NCBI RefSeq assembly: GCF_947495025.1
Contig: NZ_CANLXG010000002.1
Location: 372,001-436,000 of the forward strand
Direction of reading: 5' to 3'
From: an uncultured Roseobacter sp.
Lineage (GTDB): Bacteria > Pseudomonadota > Alphaproteobacteria > Rhodobacterales > Rhodobacteraceae
DNA length: 64,000 nucleotides
Below the pieces are notes generated by a model. The model worked only from the letters and a program-made list of their open reading frames with translations, ran no database searches and had not been told where the DNA came from. The position numbers were made by a program, and so were the translations under genes. This document shows positions 1 through 9,787 of the stretch, in pieces (positions within the stretch are counted from its first letter, which is position 1; each line of letters opens with the position of its first letter).

Positions 1-1842
1 CCCCTCGTTGACCATGGCCAGCAGATAGCGTGCAACAATCTGGTCCGGGCTGAAGTCACGGGGCACGATGCCAAGTTCCGCACGCTCTGCCTCGATAAAA
101 CCTGTGACATCTGAATTGGGTGTGCCAGCACGCATGCCGTCCTCATAAAGGTAAAAGCCACGGCCCGTCTTTTGCCCGAAATGGCCCGCTTCACAAAGGC
201 GGTCCGGATAGCGACCAACCCGTTCTCGCGGATCACGGTGCGGTGCCAGCCGTTTGCGCGTGGCCCAGGCAATATCGAGACCGGCAAGGTCAGAAACCGC
301 AAACGGCCCCATGGCAAAACCAAACTCTGTCAACGCTTTGTCAATTGCCCAGGGGCTCGCACCATCCAGCACCATATGATCTGCAGCTGTCCTGCAGGCA
401 TTCAGCAGACGATTGCCGATGAACCCGTCACAGACACCCGCGCGCACGGAAATCTTGCCCAGTGCTTTGCCCAGTGCAAAACCGGTCGCGGTCACATCCG
501 GTGCGGTGTGTTCTGCCACAACAACCTCGAGCAGCTTCATAATATGCGCCGGAGAGAAGAAATGCAGACCGATCACATCCGCAGGACGCGAGGTGGCAGC
601 GGCAATTTCATTGATGTCCAGATAGGACGTATTCGTTGCCAGTACCGCACCGGGCCTGCATATTCTGTCCAGTTCTGAAAACACGTCGCGTTTTACGGCC
701 ATATCCTCAAAAACGGCTTCGATCACCAGATCGGCCTGCGAAAGGTCAGCGTATTCTGTGGTCGTCTGCAAAGCGTCCGACAGCAGGGTGTCGTACCTGT
801 CCTGACTGATTTTTCCACGCCGCAAGGCCCCGGCAAGATTTCCCGCAATTCGGTTCCGCGCTTTATCCGCAGCCTCCGGCGTCATTTCGAGCAGTACTAC
901 ATTCAGGCCTGCGAGCAGTACCGCTGTGGCGATACCAGCGCCCATTGTGCCACCGCCGACCACTCCCACATGGCCGACAGCCCGCGGCTCCACTCCCCTG
1001 AGGTCAGGCAGATTGCTCACAGCCCGCTCTGAGAAAAAGGAATGGATCATTCCCTGACGCTGGTCGGTTTCCATAAGTTCGCGGAAGATGCGCCGTTCCT
1101 CTGCAAGCCCTTCTGCAAAAGGCAGTTCGGTACTGGCCTGGATCGCGCGGACTGCGGCTGCCGGCGAAATCTGTCCACGACCCTTTTTCAGGGTTGCTGC
1201 GTATACTGCATCCCAGTCGAGCGGCGCTGGTGACGGCAACCCGCTGACCGGCCGCCGTTCCATTCCTTTGTCCAAAAGAGCGCGGGTTGCAACCAGACCC
1301 TCTTCCTCCGGGTCGCCCTCGCGGATCTCGTCCACAACCCCAAGCGCCAGCGCCTCAGCGGCGCCAACATGACGACCCGAGGTGATCATATCCACCGCGG
1401 CCCCGGACCCCACCACTCGGGGCAGGCGCTGCGTCCCGCCGGCACCCGGGATCAGGCCCAGGTGCACTTCGGGCAGACCAACTCTGGCGCTGGGCTGGGC
1501 CACACGGTAATGCGCCGAGAGAGCCACTTCCAACCCGCCACCAAGGCTGACACCGTGCATTGACGCAACCACGAGCAATGGTGAGGCCTCAATCCGGTTG
1601 CACAGATCAGGCAGGTGAGGCTCTGCAGGAGGTTTGCCAAACTCCCGGATATCGGCACCCGCGATGAACGTCCGCCCGTCGCCGACCAGCAGGACCGCCC
1701 GGACACCATCGTCCGCCTCGGCCCGGTCCATGCAGTCCTGCAGACCTGCACGCACGGCCTGGCCCAGCGCGTTTACCGGCGGATTGGCTATCCGGATGAC
1801 CGCTATGTCACCAAGACGTCTGTAATTCACCTTATCGGTCAT
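1..1842 (-). CDS. FadB/FadJ-like enoyl-CoA hydratase / 3-hydroxyacyl-CoA dehydrogenase (3' end outside window)
   Basis: Bifunctional beta-oxidation enzyme: hydrates trans-2-enoyl-CoA and oxidises the 3-hydroxyacyl-CoA with NAD. I translated it by hand from the ATG at 1842-1840. It stays open to base 1, giving 614 residues of a family usually near 700. The N-terminal crotonase domain shows the oxyanion-hole stretch [11 protein letters not shown] and both family glutamates (GGGLEVAL and GLPEVHLG). The dehydrogenase half begins near residue 295 with the NAD loop [10 protein letters not shown], then [27 protein letters not shown] with the catalytic His, and GFIGNRLL. The start overlaps the stop of the upstream iclR-type gene by 11 nt, so the two form a leftward operon. 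Substrate chain length cannot be told; it could equally serve a dedicated acyl-CoA or aromatic pathway. Confidence 0.95.
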   Translation of the reverse strand, partial: MTDKVNYRRLGDIAVIRIANPPVNALGQAVRAGLQDCMDRAEADDGVRAVLLVGDGRTFIAGADIREFGKPPAEPHLPDLCNRIEASPLLVVASMHGVSLGGGLEVALSAHYRVAQPSARVGLPEVHLGLIPGAGGTQRLPRVVGSGAAVDMITSGRHVGAAEALALGVVDEIREGDPEEEGLVATRALLDKGMERRPVSGLPSPAPLDWDAVYAATLKKGRGQISPAAAVRAIQASTELPFAEGLAEERRIFRELMETDQRQGMIHSFFSERAVSNLPDLRGVEPRAVGHVGVVGGGTMGAGIATAVLLAGLNVVLLEMTPEAADKARNRIAGNLAGALRRGKISQDRYDTLLSDALQTTTEYADLSQADLVIEAVFEDMAVKRDVFSELDRICRPGAVLATNTSYLDINEIAAATSRPADVIGLHFFSPAHIMKLLEVVVAEHTAPDVTATGFALGKALGKISVRAGVCDGFIGNRLLNACRTAADHMVLDGASPWAIDKALTEFGFAMGPFAVSDLAGLDIAWATRKRLAPHRDPRERVGRYPDRLCEAGHFGQKTGRGFYLYEDGMRAGTPNSDVTGFIEAERAELGIVPRDFSPDQIVARYLLAMVNEG

Positions 1843-2635
1843 CCCCGATCCTCCCCTGCCGGCTGCCTGCGATGAGTGCCGGCGGCTGGCCTGTCTGACG
1901 TTCGAGCGTCTGCACAACATCCCGCAGCGCCGGTCCTGTCTCGTTTTCCAGATGTGCGGCTGTCATGACACGCGCCGGTCCCCCGCACGAAAAGACCACC
2001 GGCGCCCCGAACGCCGGCACAAAATACGGGACACTCACGGCATTTACCTGCCCCGACGCGCGATCGGCTCCGGTGGCAATTGTAAATCCGCGTCGCAACA
2101 GCTGCATATGACCGTTTTCCCGAAAAGCCCTCAGAGGCGGGTCGGGCTCCAGCGCCTCGAACTTTGCTGCGGACAAAGCAGCCACCCATGCCTGCCCGGA
2201 GGACGTGCCCAACAAAGGAATCCGGTGACCGTCACGGACACGCAGTACCATCCCGCCGGCTGGTTGCCAGGTGTGGGTCAGAACCATCTGACGATCGTGA
2301 GCCAGAGCAATCGTACACAGCGTGCCGGTTTCTTCCGCCAGTCTCTGCATCTGCCCTGACACCTGCGGAATGAACGGGACCGAAAGACCCGACGCGGCCC
2401 CGAGGATAACGGCGGCGGGTCCGGGATAGAACGGACCATTGCGCTCGGGGTGACTGAGGTAGCCAAGTGTGCACAGCGTATAGGTAAGGCGCGAGACCGT
2501 TGGCTTGGGCAGTCCGGTAGCCCGCGCAATACCTGCGTGTGTCAGCGGCTCACCTGATACAGCCAGCGCCTGCAGGACACCCAGTCCGCGGGCCAGGGTG
2601 TTGGCGAACTTGCGGTCCGACGGCGACGCACTCAC
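1832..2635 (-). CDS. IclR-family transcriptional regulator
   Basis: One-component DNA-binding regulator of 267 residues, the usual length for the family. The N-terminal winged helix-turn-helix lies around residues 10-70 (LARGLGVLQALAV, then GIARATGLPKPTVSRLTYTL). The C-terminal part fits the IclR effector-binding domain (GTSSGQAWVAAL, near the middle). The start is GTG at 2635-2633 and its Shine-Dalgarno is weak, so a slightly different start is possible. It is cotranscribed with the beta-oxidation enzyme that overlaps its 3' end, so it most likely senses an intermediate of that pathway and controls this operon. That role is inferred from context; no operator was identified in the 115 bp upstream. 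Confidence 0.9.
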   Translation of the reverse strand: MSASPSDRKFANTLARGLGVLQALAVSGEPLTHAGIARATGLPKPTVSRLTYTLCTLGYLSHPERNGPFYPGPAAVILGAASGLSVPFIPQVSGQMQRLAEETGTLCTIALAHDRQMVLTHTWQPAGGMVLRVRDGHRIPLLGTSSGQAWVAALSAAKFEALEPDPPLRAFRENGHMQLLRRGFTIATGADRASGQVNAVSVPYFVPAFGAPVVFSCGGPARVMTAAHLENETGPALRDVVQTLERQTGQPPALIAGSRQGRIGDDR

Positions 2636-2750
2636 CGGCAGGGCCGTGTGGTATGCAAACCTGACATGTCGCTGGCAGAATATCTGAAGATCGTCATATG
2701 TTCCGCAGAGTAAAACAGACTGCAGGGTGTCGCAAGCCCGTCGTCAATTC

Positions 2751-3236
2751 TCAGCGCTGGTAAATGAAACACCGCCCAGGAACGGCGTCCGGGGGCAGAT
2801 CAATCTCAGCCAGCCCGTCGAAATACATCCTGTCGCTGGATACCATCAGCCCTCCGGATGCCAGCAACGGTTCGATCAGCGGCGACACGCGTCGCGCGAA
2901 CTCATCGTTTTTCTGCGCATTGTGCCCGCCCAGATCCGCATGGATAAGAGACGCGCCCTCCGGGAACCTGTTCGCAGCCTCTGGCAGTGTTTCAAAAACA
3001 TCTCCCAGCATGACACGCTCATCGGGTGGTGTACTGTCCGGGTGTGAAGCAATTGCGCGTTCAAAAACCCAGATATCACGCGATGGCATGATCTGGCACA
3101 TATGGTGATATGTCCGTCCGTTACCCAGACCCAGTTCAAAGACCGGCCCCTGAAGGTCTGCGGTCAGTGCCGCGGCATGGTTGAGACAGGCCCGCTGGGA
3201 CACCATACGGTTGATAAACAGGTCAAGACGGCTCAT
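2751..3236 (-). CDS. Small class I SAM-dependent methyltransferase (paralogue of 19007-19486)
   Basis: A 161-residue Rossmann-fold methyltransferase with the SAM-binding glycine loop FELGLGNGRTY near residue 35. It resembles the family modelled as Methyltransf_17, for which I recall a structure from a Roseobacter-group species; that match is from memory. The acidic strand-2 end is VFERAI, and a later block reads LIHADLGGHN. The substrate is unknown. A clear paralogue sits at 19007-19486 at the end of the glycan operon: both begin MSRL and share the LGLGNGRTY loop, the LSPLI.PL block and a GGL(M/V)VS stretch. The start ATG at 3236 has AAGGACC upstream. It is divergent from the ABC transporter operon, with about 175 bp between starts. 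Confidence 0.85.
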   Translation of the reverse strand: MSRLDLFINRMVSQRACLNHAAALTADLQGPVFELGLGNGRTYHHMCQIMPSRDIWVFERAIASHPDSTPPDERVMLGDVFETLPEAANRFPEGASLIHADLGGHNAQKNDEFARRVSPLIEPLLASGGLMVSSDRMYFDGLAEIDLPPDAVPGRCFIYQR

Positions 3237-3411
3237 TTCGGGTCCTTTTTACGGTATTCGTCTTCATCAGATGCCCTTTCCGGAACAAAAATGACAGTGC
3301 AAAGGCACTCACGCTTCTGTGTGCTGGACCTGAGCGCCGGAATCGCGTTGACTGTCTGTGGTGGGGCCACGCCCCCGACAGCGCGTAACAGGATTAGGAA
3401 GTGGCCTGCCA

Positions 3412-5184
3412 GTGAGTACCCCATTGCTTGATGTCAGAAATCTGAGCATCGGCTTCGGAACGGCGGACCCTGTCGTGCGCGATGTCAGCTTCAGTGTCAT
3501 GCCCGGTGAGACGCTCGCGCTGGTGGGCGAGAGCGGCTCGGGCAAGACAATTACCTGCCGGTCCGTCTTGCGTATCCTGCCCGATGCGGCCCGGATCTCG
3601 GGTGGCGAGATCAATTTCGACTGTAAAGGCACGCAGATTGATCTGCTGACGCTGCCCGAGCGCGGGATGCGCAGGATCCGCGGCAACCAGATCGCCATGA
3701 TTTTCCAGGAACCGATGCGCTCTCTGTCTCCGCTGCACCGTCTGGGCGATCAGGTCTCCGAAGTACTGCGCCTGCATCGGGACATGCCCATGCGGGAAGC
3801 CAGGAGAACTGTACTCGAGACCTTTGAACGCGTGGGGTTCCCGGACCCCGGACGCGTCTGGCAATCCTATCCCTTTGAGATGTCAGGTGGCATGCGCCAG
3901 CGCGCGATGATCGCCATGGCAATGGTCGCCCGCCCTGAGCTGCTGATTGCCGACGAGCCTACCACGGCGCTGGACGTGACAACGCAGGCGCAGGTACTCG
4001 GGCTGATCAAAGATCTGCAGAAGGATACCGGCATGGCCGTGATCCTCGTCACACACGACCTGGGCGTAGTGGCCAATATGGCCGAAAGCGTGGTCGTGAT
4101 GAACAAGGGCCGGGTGATGGAACGTGGCCCTGCAGATGTTGTTCTGGGCGCGCCCGCACATGGCTATACCCAGAAGCTTTTTGCCGCAGCACCCATGATC
4201 CCCGAGGTCGCCGCGCCCGCGCGCGCTGCACCTCATGACGATCTGATCCTTGATATGCGCAAGGTCACAAAAACATACACCATGCGCGCGGGTGGCTGGA
4301 GCGCGCCCAAAGTGGTGACCGCATGCCACCGCGTAGATCTTGAACTGCAGCGGGGCAAAACGCTGGCGGTGGTCGGAGAAAGCGGATCAGGCAAAACCAC
4401 CTGCGCGCGGATCGCACTGGGAGCAGAACTGCCTGATCGCGGCAGCGAGGTGCTGTTCCGCGCTGCCGCCGACAGCAAGCCACTGCGCGTGGATGCAATG
4501 AGCCAGAGCGAACGGGTCGCATTCCAGCGGCAGGCCCAGATGGTTTTTCAGGATCCGTATTCTTCGCTTTCACCCAGAATGCGCATTCAGCAGGCGCTCA
4601 CCGAGCCGATGGAAATCCATAACATCGGGTCCCGGAAAGACCGTCGTGAAAAAGCGGCCGAAATGCTGAGATGGGTCGGCCTCGACCCATCGATGCTGTC
4701 CCGCTACCCGCATGCTTTCTCCGGCGGTCAGCGGCAGCGACTGTCTATTGCACGGGCCCTGACGCTGGATCCTGTACTGCTCGTCTGTGACGAGCCGACT
4801 TCTGCGCTGGATGTATCCGTTCAGGAACAGATCCTGACACTGCTCGAAGATATCCGCGACGGGATGGGGCTCAGCTATCTGTTCATCAGTCATGACCTGG
4901 CAGTCGTGGCCCGTATCGCGGATGAGGTCGCCGTGATGCGTCAGGGCGTGGTCGTTGAACAGGCCCCGCCAGACACATTATTTTACAATCCACGCCACCC
5001 CTACACCAGAGCGCTCATCGCGGCACAACCTGAGCCGGACCTGAACCGGCCTATTGATCTGAGCCTTGTGGCCAGGGGTGCCGGCTCACCCTCCACCTGG
5101 CCTGAGGCCTACAGGTTCGAGGGGGTCGATGCTCCCGCGTTGACAGAACTGGAACCGGGCCACAAGGTACGGTGTCATGTATAG
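3412..5184 (+). CDS. Oligopeptide-type ABC transporter, fused double ATPase
   Basis: Cytoplasmic energy-coupling subunit with two complete ABC domains in one chain, as in YejF or GsiA. Domain 1 has Walker A GESGSGKT near residue 40, signature MSGGMRQR near 157 and Walker [13 protein letters not shown] near 178. Domain 2 has GESGSGKTT near 322, FSGGQRQR near 438 and [12 protein letters not shown] near 460. Both domains look active, and both carry the C-terminal oligopeptide-type extension ([10 protein letters not shown] and [10 protein letters not shown]). I chose GTG at 3412 because the domain begins right after it ([15 protein letters not shown]). An in-frame GTG at 3358 is possible. It is first in a four-gene operon: its stop overlaps the binding-protein start by 8 nt. 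Confidence 0.95.
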   Translation: MSTPLLDVRNLSIGFGTADPVVRDVSFSVMPGETLALVGESGSGKTITCRSVLRILPDAARISGGEINFDCKGTQIDLLTLPERGMRRIRGNQIAMIFQEPMRSLSPLHRLGDQVSEVLRLHRDMPMREARRTVLETFERVGFPDPGRVWQSYPFEMSGGMRQRAMIAMAMVARPELLIADEPTTALDVTTQAQVLGLIKDLQKDTGMAVILVTHDLGVVANMAESVVVMNKGRVMERGPADVVLGAPAHGYTQKLFAAAPMIPEVAAPARAAPHDDLILDMRKVTKTYTMRAGGWSAPKVVTACHRVDLELQRGKTLAVVGESGSGKTTCARIALGAELPDRGSEVLFRAAADSKPLRVDAMSQSERVAFQRQAQMVFQDPYSSLSPRMRIQQALTEPMEIHNIGSRKDRREKAAEMLRWVGLDPSMLSRYPHAFSGGQRQRLSIARALTLDPVLLVCDEPTSALDVSVQEQILTLLEDIRDGMGLSYLFISHDLAVVARIADEVAVMRQGVVVEQAPPDTLFYNPRHPYTRALIAAQPEPDLNRPIDLSLVARGAGSPSTWPEAYRFEGVDAPALTELEPGHKVRCHV

Positions 5185-7141
5185 AACACTTGTAATCATA
5201 CTGAGCTTGCTTGTGCTGGGGTCGATACCGGCACAGGCACAGACATCCCCACCTGTCGTCAGTGCGACGCCCGCGGCCCTCGTGCCGCAGGTGAGCGAAA
5301 GCACTTTCTGGAGTTCGGAAGTATCAAACGGCAACCTGCCGGCCGTCGCAGACCGGCTGCCGCTGGACCCGCTGGTGGTGGATCTGGAGGCCAAGGGACG
5401 CAGCCCCGGAAAGCAGGGTGGCACACTGCGGACACTGGTCTCCCGGTCCAAAGACGTTCGACAGATGGTGGTCTATGGGTATGCCCGACTGGTCGGGTAC
5501 GACCAGAACTATGAACTCTATCCGGATATTCTGCGGGACATTACCGTCGAGGACGGCCGCAAGTTTACGCTGCATCTGCGTCGCGGGCACCGCTGGTCGG
5601 ACGGGCACCCGTTCACCTCCGAAGACTTCCGGTATTACTGGGAACATGTCGCGCTCAACGAAGAGCTCAGCCCCTCAGGCCCTTCGCAGAACCTGATTGT
5701 TGACGGTGTACTGGCTGATGTCAGCTTCCCCGATGCGCATACGGTTGTCATCGAATGGCCCACACCCAATGCCCAGTTTCTGCAGCTGCTCGCCCAGGCC
5801 AGCCCGTTTATCATCTATCGCCCGGCGCATTACCTCAAGCAGTTCCATGCCGAATTCACTGATGCGAAAACTCTGAAAAAAGCCATCAAAAAAGCACGGG
5901 TGCGCGGCTGGGCGGCGCTGCACAACGCCAAAGACAATATGTACAAATTCGACAATCCGGCGTTGCCAACCCTGCAGCCCTGGATGAATGCATCGAACGC
6001 CAAATCCAGCCGCCACCTGTTTGTCCGCAACCCATACTATCACCGTATCGACACGCAGGGTCTTCAACTGCCCTACATTGACGTGGTCGAAATGACAGTG
6101 GTGGGCGGTGGCCTGATCGCCGCAAAGGCAAACGCGGGTGAGGTTGACCTGCAGGCCCGCGGCCTCGATTTTCCGGACATCTCAATTCTAAAAAAGGGAG
6201 AGGTTGACGGGGCCGGGTATCGCACGCTTCTGTGGGCAAACGGCGCAGCCAATCAGATTACGATTTACCCTAATCTGAACTTTGCCGATCCTGCATGGCG
6301 CGAAGTCATCCGGGACGTGCGCTTCCGCCGCGCGCTCAGCCTTGGCATCGACAGACGCATGATCAACCGTGCCCTGTATTTTGGTCTGGCAAAAGAAGGC
6401 GGCATGACCGCTCTTGCAAAAAGCCCTTTCTTTGACCCCGCAAACCTGACGAACTGGGCCATCTTTGATGTGGAGAAGGCCAACGTGCTCCTTGATGAGA
6501 TGGGGCTGACCGGTCGTACACCCACCGGCATCCGGCAACTGCCCGACGGTCGCCCGATGGAGTTTGTGATAGAAACCGCAGGTGAGCGCCAGGAAGTTGA
6601 AAACGCACTGGCCATCGTAACCGACACCTGGCGCGAGATCGGCATCAAGCTGATTATGCGTCCTCTGGACCGGGACATCCTGCGCAACCGTGTTTATTCC
6701 GGCCTGAGCATGGCCGCGGTCTGGTATGGGTGGGACAACGGGCTGCCACAGCCCTACACGCCCCCTGAATACCTTGCACCGACACACCAGGAGTTCTTTG
6801 CCTGGCCAAAGTGGGGACAGCATTACCAGACCGGCGGCGAGCTGGGCGAGGCGCCGGATATGCCGGAAGCGAAACGACTGATGCTGCTGAGCTGGGAGTG
6901 GGATCACACCGAGGACAACGCGCGTCGCGAAGCGATCTGGCGCGAGATGCTGGCGATCCATGCTGACCAGCAATACGGTATCGGGATTCTCGCCGAAGCA
7001 CCGCAACCGGTTGTCGTATCTCAAAACCTGCGCAACGTGCCGGAAGTGGCCAAATGGGCCTGGGACCCGGGCGCCCATTTCGGAATTCACCGCGTTGATG
7101 AATTCTACTACGAAGATCCGTTCCAACAGCTCACACAATGA
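5177..7141 (+). CDS. ABC transporter periplasmic substrate-binding protein (SBP_bac_5, long form)
   Basis: Extracytoplasmic receptor of 654 residues. It has a clear signal peptide (TLVIILSLLVLGSIPAQA, cleavage after about residue 22) and the family hallmark of peptide/nickel binding proteins near residue 135 (HLRRGHRWSDGHPFTSEDF). It is longer than DppA/OppA (about 540) and closer in size to YejA-type receptors, which fits the fused ATPase partner. The central RDVRFRRALSLGIDRRMIN block is typical of the fold. A peptide, or a peptide-like compound such as a cell-wall fragment, is the likely ligand, but sequence alone does not settle it. The downstream permease starts within its last 4 nt. Confidence 0.93.
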   Translation: MYRTLVIILSLLVLGSIPAQAQTSPPVVSATPAALVPQVSESTFWSSEVSNGNLPAVADRLPLDPLVVDLEAKGRSPGKQGGTLRTLVSRSKDVRQMVVYGYARLVGYDQNYELYPDILRDITVEDGRKFTLHLRRGHRWSDGHPFTSEDFRYYWEHVALNEELSPSGPSQNLIVDGVLADVSFPDAHTVVIEWPTPNAQFLQLLAQASPFIIYRPAHYLKQFHAEFTDAKTLKKAIKKARVRGWAALHNAKDNMYKFDNPALPTLQPWMNASNAKSSRHLFVRNPYYHRIDTQGLQLPYIDVVEMTVVGGGLIAAKANAGEVDLQARGLDFPDISILKKGEVDGAGYRTLLWANGAANQITIYPNLNFADPAWREVIRDVRFRRALSLGIDRRMINRALYFGLAKEGGMTALAKSPFFDPANLTNWAIFDVEKANVLLDEMGLTGRTPTGIRQLPDGRPMEFVIETAGERQEVENALAIVTDTWREIGIKLIMRPLDRDILRNRVYSGLSMAAVWYGWDNGLPQPYTPPEYLAPTHQEFFAWPKWGQHYQTGGELGEAPDMPEAKRLMLLSWEWDHTEDNARREAIWREMLAIHADQQYGIGILAEAPQPVVVSQNLRNVPEVAKWAWDPGAHFGIHRVDEFYYEDPFQQLTQ

Positions 7142-8166
7142 TGTTCCTGCGCTACGCCATCTATCGGTTCATTACGATGCTGCTCACGCTGTGGGTCGTC
7201 TCGATCCTGATTTTCGTGATCATAAACCTGCCGCCCGGCGACTATCTGTCCAACCAGATTGCAGAACTGCGCGCCACCGGGCAGGCCGAGGGTGTCGCCA
7301 AGGCAGAATTCCTGCGCACCGAATATGCCCTGGACCGGCCGATCTGGGAGCAATATCTGATCTGGGTCGGCATGGCCCCCGGCCCTCAGGGCTGGTACGG
7401 GCTGATCCAGGGCAATTTTGGCTGGTCTTTTGAATTTGACCGCCCCGTCAGCGAAGTGGTGGGAGATGCGCTCTGGCTCACCGTTCTGGTGAACCTTGCG
7501 GCGGTTCTGTTTGTGTATCTTGTGGCGCTGCCCCTTGGTGTGATTGCTGCCGCCAGGTCCGAGACATGGGTAGATTATACCGCCGCGTTTGTGGGGTATC
7601 TCGGGCTGGCGACGCCAAATTTCCTGCTTGCGCTGATCCTCTTTTACTATGGCAACAAATACTTCGATCTGCCGATCGGCGGGTTGATGTCGCCGGAGTA
7701 TGAGGGAGAACCGATGTCATGGGACAAAGTGAAGTCTATCCTTGTGCATCTCATCGTGCCGACATTTGTCATCGGCACCTCCGGTGCCGCTGCCATGATG
7801 CAGCGGCTGCGCGCAAACATGCTGGACGAACTGAGCAAGCCCTATGTCGAGACGGCCAGGGCCAAAGGGCTTGGCCCCGCGAAACTTCTGGCAAAGTATC
7901 CGCTGCGCATGGCGTTCAACCCGTTTGTCGCGGATATCGGGAACCTGCTGCCGGCCATGGTGTCCGGCTCGGTTCTGGTCTCGGTAGTTCTGGGGCTGCA
8001 AACCATCGGCCCCTCCCTGCTGACGGCCCTCAAGTCCCAGGATCAGTTCCTGGCGGGTTTCGTGCTGATGTTCGTTGCGCTGCTGACGCTGATCGGCACG
8101 ATGATCTCTGATCTGCTTCTGGTGCTTCTCGATCCGCGCATACGCTACGGGGCGCGCGGCTCATGA
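7138..8166 (+). CDS. ABC transporter permease, DppB/OppB type
   Basis: Inner-membrane channel subunit of 342 residues with six predicted helices. The first is LLTLWVVSILIFVIINLPPGD, followed by the periplasmic region that the OppB/DppB class carries before helix 2. The cytoplasmic coupling loop is seen as ARAKGLGPAKLLAKYPLRMAF (EAA-type motif), placed before the last pair of helices. It overlaps its neighbours by 4 nt on both sides (ATGA), so its expression is coupled to the binding protein and the second permease. It pairs with the 8163-9317 product as the translocation pore. Confidence 0.93.
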   Translation: MMFLRYAIYRFITMLLTLWVVSILIFVIINLPPGDYLSNQIAELRATGQAEGVAKAEFLRTEYALDRPIWEQYLIWVGMAPGPQGWYGLIQGNFGWSFEFDRPVSEVVGDALWLTVLVNLAAVLFVYLVALPLGVIAAARSETWVDYTAAFVGYLGLATPNFLLALILFYYGNKYFDLPIGGLMSPEYEGEPMSWDKVKSILVHLIVPTFVIGTSGAAAMMQRLRANMLDELSKPYVETARAKGLGPAKLLAKYPLRMAFNPFVADIGNLLPAMVSGSVLVSVVLGLQTIGPSLLTALKSQDQFLAGFVLMFVALLTLIGTMISDLLLVLLDPRIRYGARGS

Positions 8167-9317
8167 AGAAACTGCCCGACGGTCGCTGGATTGACGAAGC
8201 CCCCTGGTCCGATGATGCAAATCTGTCGGCACTGGAACGATCGGACATGGATGCACCGAACTGGGTGCTGGTCTGGCGCAAGTTCAAACGCCATAAGCTG
8301 GGGCTGATTTCGGGCATTTTTCTTCTGCTCAGCTATCTGATGCTGCCTGTGGCGGGCTTTATTGCGCCCTACACACCAAACGAGCGCAGTGCGGATTACC
8401 TCTATGCACCGCCGCAGTCGATCAATCTGTGGCACGAAGGCGAGTTTGTCGGGCCATTTGTCTATCCGACCACGGCAACCGCTGATCTGGTCAACTACCG
8501 ATGGACCTACGAGACAGATACCAGCCGGCCTATGCCCCTGCTGTTCTTCTGCGAGGGTGAGCGCTATAATCTCTTTGGTTTTATTCCGTCAGATACGCAT
8601 CTCTTTTGCGCACCAGAGGGTGCCACTGTCTTTCTGTGGGGCTCAGACCGGCTGGGACGCGATGTGTTCAGCCGCATTCTCTATGGCGCTCAGCTTTCGC
8701 TGACGGTGGGCCTGATCGGCATTACCGTTTCCTTCGCACTCGGCATCTTCTTCGGATCTGTTGCAGGTTACTTTGGCGGGCGGACAGACTGGGCGATAAA
8801 CCGGGTCATTGAGATCCTGCGGTCCCTGCCCGAGCTGCCATTGTGGCTGGCACTGTCGGCAGCGGTCCCGTCCAACTGGGGGCCTGTCGCGGTATTCTTT
8901 ATCATTTCCATCATTCTGGGCATTCTCGACTGGCCGGGGCTGGCGCGGGCCGTGCGCAGTAAGTTCCTGAGCCTTCGCGAAGAGGAATACGTGCGCGCCG
9001 CCGAGATGATGGGGGCCAAACCGGGTCGGGTGATCCGGCGGCACCTGTTACCCAATTTCATGTCGCACCTGATCGCCTCGGCAACACTTTCAATTCCCGC
9101 GATGATCCTTGGCGAAACGGCTCTGAGCTTTCTGGGTCTGGGCCTGCGCGCCCCCGCCGTCAGCTGGGGTGTGATGCTCAATGATGCGCAGAACCTTGCC
9201 TCGATCGAGATATACCCATGGACCGCGATTCCGATGCTGCCCATCATCTTTGTGGTACTCGCCTTCAATTTTCTGGGTGATGGTCTGCGCGCATCACTCG
9301 ATCCTTACAAAACCTGA
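8163..9317 (+). CDS. ABC transporter permease, DppC/OppC type
   Basis: Second channel subunit, 384 residues. It has a cytoplasmic N-terminus, a first helix near residue 50 (LGLISGIFLLLSYLMLPVAG) and then a long periplasmic loop of roughly 100 residues with several Cys and aromatic residues, before the GSDRLGRDVFSRILYGAQ sequence that precedes helix 2 in all DppC proteins. The EAA loop reads VRAAEMMGAKPGRVIRRHLLPN. The long loop makes it larger than standard DppC (about 300) and suggests a specialised contact with the long binding protein. It is the last gene of the operon. After its stop, 9318-9519 holds no gene; only a short inverted repeat GGTCCG/CGGACC at 9430-9447 without a T run was seen. 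Confidence 0.93.
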   Translation: MKKLPDGRWIDEAPWSDDANLSALERSDMDAPNWVLVWRKFKRHKLGLISGIFLLLSYLMLPVAGFIAPYTPNERSADYLYAPPQSINLWHEGEFVGPFVYPTTATADLVNYRWTYETDTSRPMPLLFFCEGERYNLFGFIPSDTHLFCAPEGATVFLWGSDRLGRDVFSRILYGAQLSLTVGLIGITVSFALGIFFGSVAGYFGGRTDWAINRVIEILRSLPELPLWLALSAAVPSNWGPVAVFFIISIILGILDWPGLARAVRSKFLSLREEEYVRAAEMMGAKPGRVIRRHLLPNFMSHLIASATLSIPAMILGETALSFLGLGLRAPAVSWGVMLNDAQNLASIEIYPWTAIPMLPIIFVVLAFNFLGDGLRASLDPYKT

Positions 9318-9519
9318 CCCCCTGCTTCACTCTTGAAACAGAACCTGAGGGGCGCTATGCCTGAACCCGGTCCTGCTACGATGCCGGACGACGGAGATTT
9401 TATGTTGGAGATTGCGGCACGCCGCTGAGGTCCGCCTGACCGGACCGAACTGAGCCAGAAGACGTCCTCGCGTGATGCAGGGCGGCTTTCGTGCTGACCC
9501 AGACTCCGGGACAACTCCA

Positions 9520-9777
9520 TTGAATATATCAAAACAGGAACAGCGTGTGCTGCACGTGCTGGCGCAGGGTGGCGCCGTTCATTTCAAACGTCTGCCGAAC
9601 GGCAAAGTCAGCAGCGTGATCTGTTTCACGCGGAACGGGCACGTGCTGTCAGACTGCACACTGAAAACCTTCGAACGCCTGAGGAAACGGCGCTTTATCA
9701 AATCAGAAAACGGACGGCCATACCGCGCGACACGCGTCGGGCTTCTGGCTGTCAACGCGCAACAGAACAATCGCTGA
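9520..9777 (+). CDS. YjhX/TopAI-family (UPF0386) protein, TTG start
   Basis: An 85-residue protein that matches the E. coli YjhX family from end to end: NISKQEQRVLHVLAQGG, then CFTRNGHVLSDCTLKTF, then IKSENGRPYRATRVGLLAV. E. coli YjhX is reported to inhibit topoisomerase I (TopAI) and to be neutralised by the neighbouring acetyltransferase YjhQ. I set the start at TTG 9520 because family proteins begin at this exact residue and have this length. An upstream in-frame ATG at 9472 would add 16 unrelated residues. The GNAT gene 9788-10255 follows after 10 nt, the same pairing as in E. coli. Toxicity here is inferred. Confidence 0.88.
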   Translation: MNISKQEQRVLHVLAQGGAVHFKRLPNGKVSSVICFTRNGHVLSDCTLKTFERLRKRRFIKSENGRPYRATRVGLLAVNAQQNNR

Positions 9778-9787
9778 GGAGCATAAA

